Shown piece by piece: positions 31,176 through 33,046 of a DNA stretch of 33,046 nt. The DNA is taken from positions 1 to 33,046 of the forward strand of contig JANBQC010000301.1 in NCBI GenBank assembly GCA_027576995.1. Reading direction: 5' to 3'. This stretch comes from Dimargaris cristalligena (Eukaryota; Kickxellomycota; Dimargaritomycetes; Dimargaritales; Dimargaritaceae). Position 1 is the first letter of the stretch; each line of letters opens with the position of its first letter. A program made the translations under genes and the position numbers. The notes under the pieces were generated by a model, which ran no database searches, had not been told where the DNA came from, and saw nothing but the letters and a program-made list of their open reading frames with translations.

Positions 31176-33046
31176 AGAGCACGTGTCCATATAGGACCGG
31201 GAGACCTTACCTATAGGCAACTAAGCGAACCTGCTGTCACCCTATGAGCCCTGGGGGAGATCTGGAAAAAACAATGCATAGGTGTTTACCGTATTGACGC
31301 AAGGTGTATGATGGATAATAGGGATGCTCTAGAAACAATAGATTAAGGGACGCTAGTATTGCCTATTTCTAGCCCTGGCTCGGTGCTAGTCACGGAATTA
31401 GCTATCTATTATGCCTTAAAATTATATTCTAAGCTAGAAAGAAAGTGAATCTTCAATTGACACACATGTAATCTCCCTACCAAGGCCTTTATTATAGCGC
31501 AGTATCAAATCCCTAATAAAGACGTGAAGCCCATCTATGTGTTAATTGCACTAGTTTGTGGTGAAGACCTTTTACCTTGGACTATGGTGGGATTGGCTCC
31601 AACCAAGAACCTTGGCCACTTCAAAAAAAGGTTAAAGACGAACAAAGTCATTTCGGTACTTCGGGATTAAATGGACTAGCGTTCTTTGAAAGGGGTGATT
31701 ACGAATCGCTAACGTGCATTCACGAATATATTTACCCTTTTGAGCTTTCCCTTTAAAAATGGACCATAAGCCGGCATTGACGTGCACCAGGTAGAGTGTT
31801 GTGGTACTACAGATCCTTTAAACAATACAAATGTGTGTATTATTGCACTCTTGCATCCCGATGGGCCTTAGTGTGAACCTGGCCATTTCGTTTATGACAT
31901 CCCAGTGAACGGATATAAAATTGACGCAGCAAGCTTTCCCAGATTCATATTTGGTCTAGGCCTCAAAATGGCATTTTAAGTTCTATAAAATGCCCCAACA
32001 TTCGAGGGGGCTATTAGGTGGATCCTTTTGGTAACCTCCACACCAGGTGTTGACAATGGTGGGGCACTGTGTCGACTCAGAAGGGTGAATGGTGGATTAA
32101 GGGGGTGAGCCTACGCCGCCTCCCCATTACCCCCGATATAAATCGCGTATATCCCTCCTTCCAACCTAATGCCCCATTTCTAAATGTTGTTCTGGATCCT
32201 TTGGAATATTTGGTATATTAAACACATTAGACCTTGGTACCCTTGTAATGTCCGCTCTTTGCAACTCCAGCGGTGGGGTATATTCCATGTCCCATTGTTT
32301 CCTGTTTAGAAGGGAAAAAGGAATTTATATTCCATAATACTACTAATGCACCGTTTGGTCCATTTTAGTTTAAACGAAAAAACCAGTCTAACGAAATGAG
32401 ATGGTGCTGATGGGTTAGTTTTGTTATCCATGGGAACGGCGGAACAGGGACTTAGAACACCCCTTTAAAATCGCTGCGAGCACTTTGCTAACGTGATTCA
32501 TGGCCAGCCGCGGTTTTATTTAATAGTGGGCCTCCTACTTCAGCAACTTCCGGAAAGCTTTTAATGGTGGTGGTGCTGGGAAATGTCCTTTCCTGGTAGT
32601 TCCGCTGACGGCCCATGTACCCACTGGGATTCGTTAGCCAACCCCCAAGTGCTTTCCCACGAACTTAAGGGCTATCCGCACCTTATCCTAGCGAGCCACA
32701 GAACCTGGAAGGCATGTCTTATGTTCATATTAAGCTATTCTGGGGGTACAATACGCGTTTCTCAACAGTATACACCTAATATTGACCCGAGGCACTAGGT
32801 AAATTCATAAAAATAGCACGTATGGCTTGTTAATCGCAGTTGCCTTAGAGAGTAATATTTATGAATATTCTGTTGAGTTTAGTACTGTTTCTTCTCAGGA
32901 GTTAGAACTGTTAGCGAGGGAAAAATTAGTGTCTGTTGTAGTGTGGTATGCGAGCCGGAAGGCATCGTTTTTTTGATGTCCCTGGTTAGTGGCAACGATT
33001 ACCCAAACCACCTGATCACTTGACAACTCTTCCGTGAGGCCCAAAA
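31176..33046. other. Unassigned right end
   Basis: Possible upstream exons of the unidentified minus-strand gene occur. One is an open stretch at about 31639-31803 (LYLVHVNAGLWSIFKGKAQK, then YIRECTLAIRNHPFQRTLVH). Another, at about 32173-32302, follows a textbook acceptor (CCCTTCTAAACAG) and reads QWDMEYTPPLELQRADITRV. An ATG in CCATGG context lies at 32431 on minus. Such short frames also arise by chance in this DNA, so I do not call them genes. The plus-strand frame at 32583-32798 overlaps another open minus frame and is equally undecided. Confidence 0.3.

Overview
The window looks like nuclear DNA of an intron-rich fungus, probably an early-diverging (zygomycete-grade) one. The grounds are: many 150-300 nt introns with GTAAGT-like donors; fungal-type ARP4, MOT1, ORC5 and PRP46 genes; a Rhizomucor-type class 3 lipase; and a mating-type-class (MATA-like) HMG-box gene. 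The taxonomic placement is inference. I saw no rRNA, convincing tRNA or CRISPR array. All six recognisable genes lie on the minus strand and were assembled here by joining exons at GT-AG boundaries that restore the conserved protein.

Layout from left to right. 1-2077 has no convincing gene. 2078-3932 is a class 3 lipase gene with a one-base frame break at its catalytic-serine motif and an Asn where the catalytic Asp should be, so it is probably inactive. About 4115-6440 is AT-rich and almost free of CpG (five by hand count), with hairpins and an LTR-like TATA/AATAAA arrangement; I read it as an old, once-methylated transposable element. 6445-8398 is PRP46 (spliceosome), 9107-11289 is ARP4 (actin-related subunit of NuA4/INO80/SWR1-type complexes), 11895-18866 is MOT1 (Swi2/Snf2 ATPase that removes TBP from DNA) and 20000-22826 is ORC5 (origin recognition complex). 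22827-26364 has no supported gene. 26365-28005 is an intronless HMG-box transcription factor. 28006-33046 is mostly unassigned, with GC-rich open stretches around 30550-31175 that look like exons of an unidentified minus-strand gene.

The central block (PRP46-ARP4-MOT1-ORC5) is a run of conserved nuclear housekeeping genes in tandem. ARP4 and MOT1 act on the same promoter chromatin, and each carries a VKxEPG motif in a disordered insert. The most unusual points are the CpG-depleted block, the damaged lipase beside it, the AT-hook-bearing oversized MOT1, the HMG gene in a gene-poor interval, and the unassigned right end.
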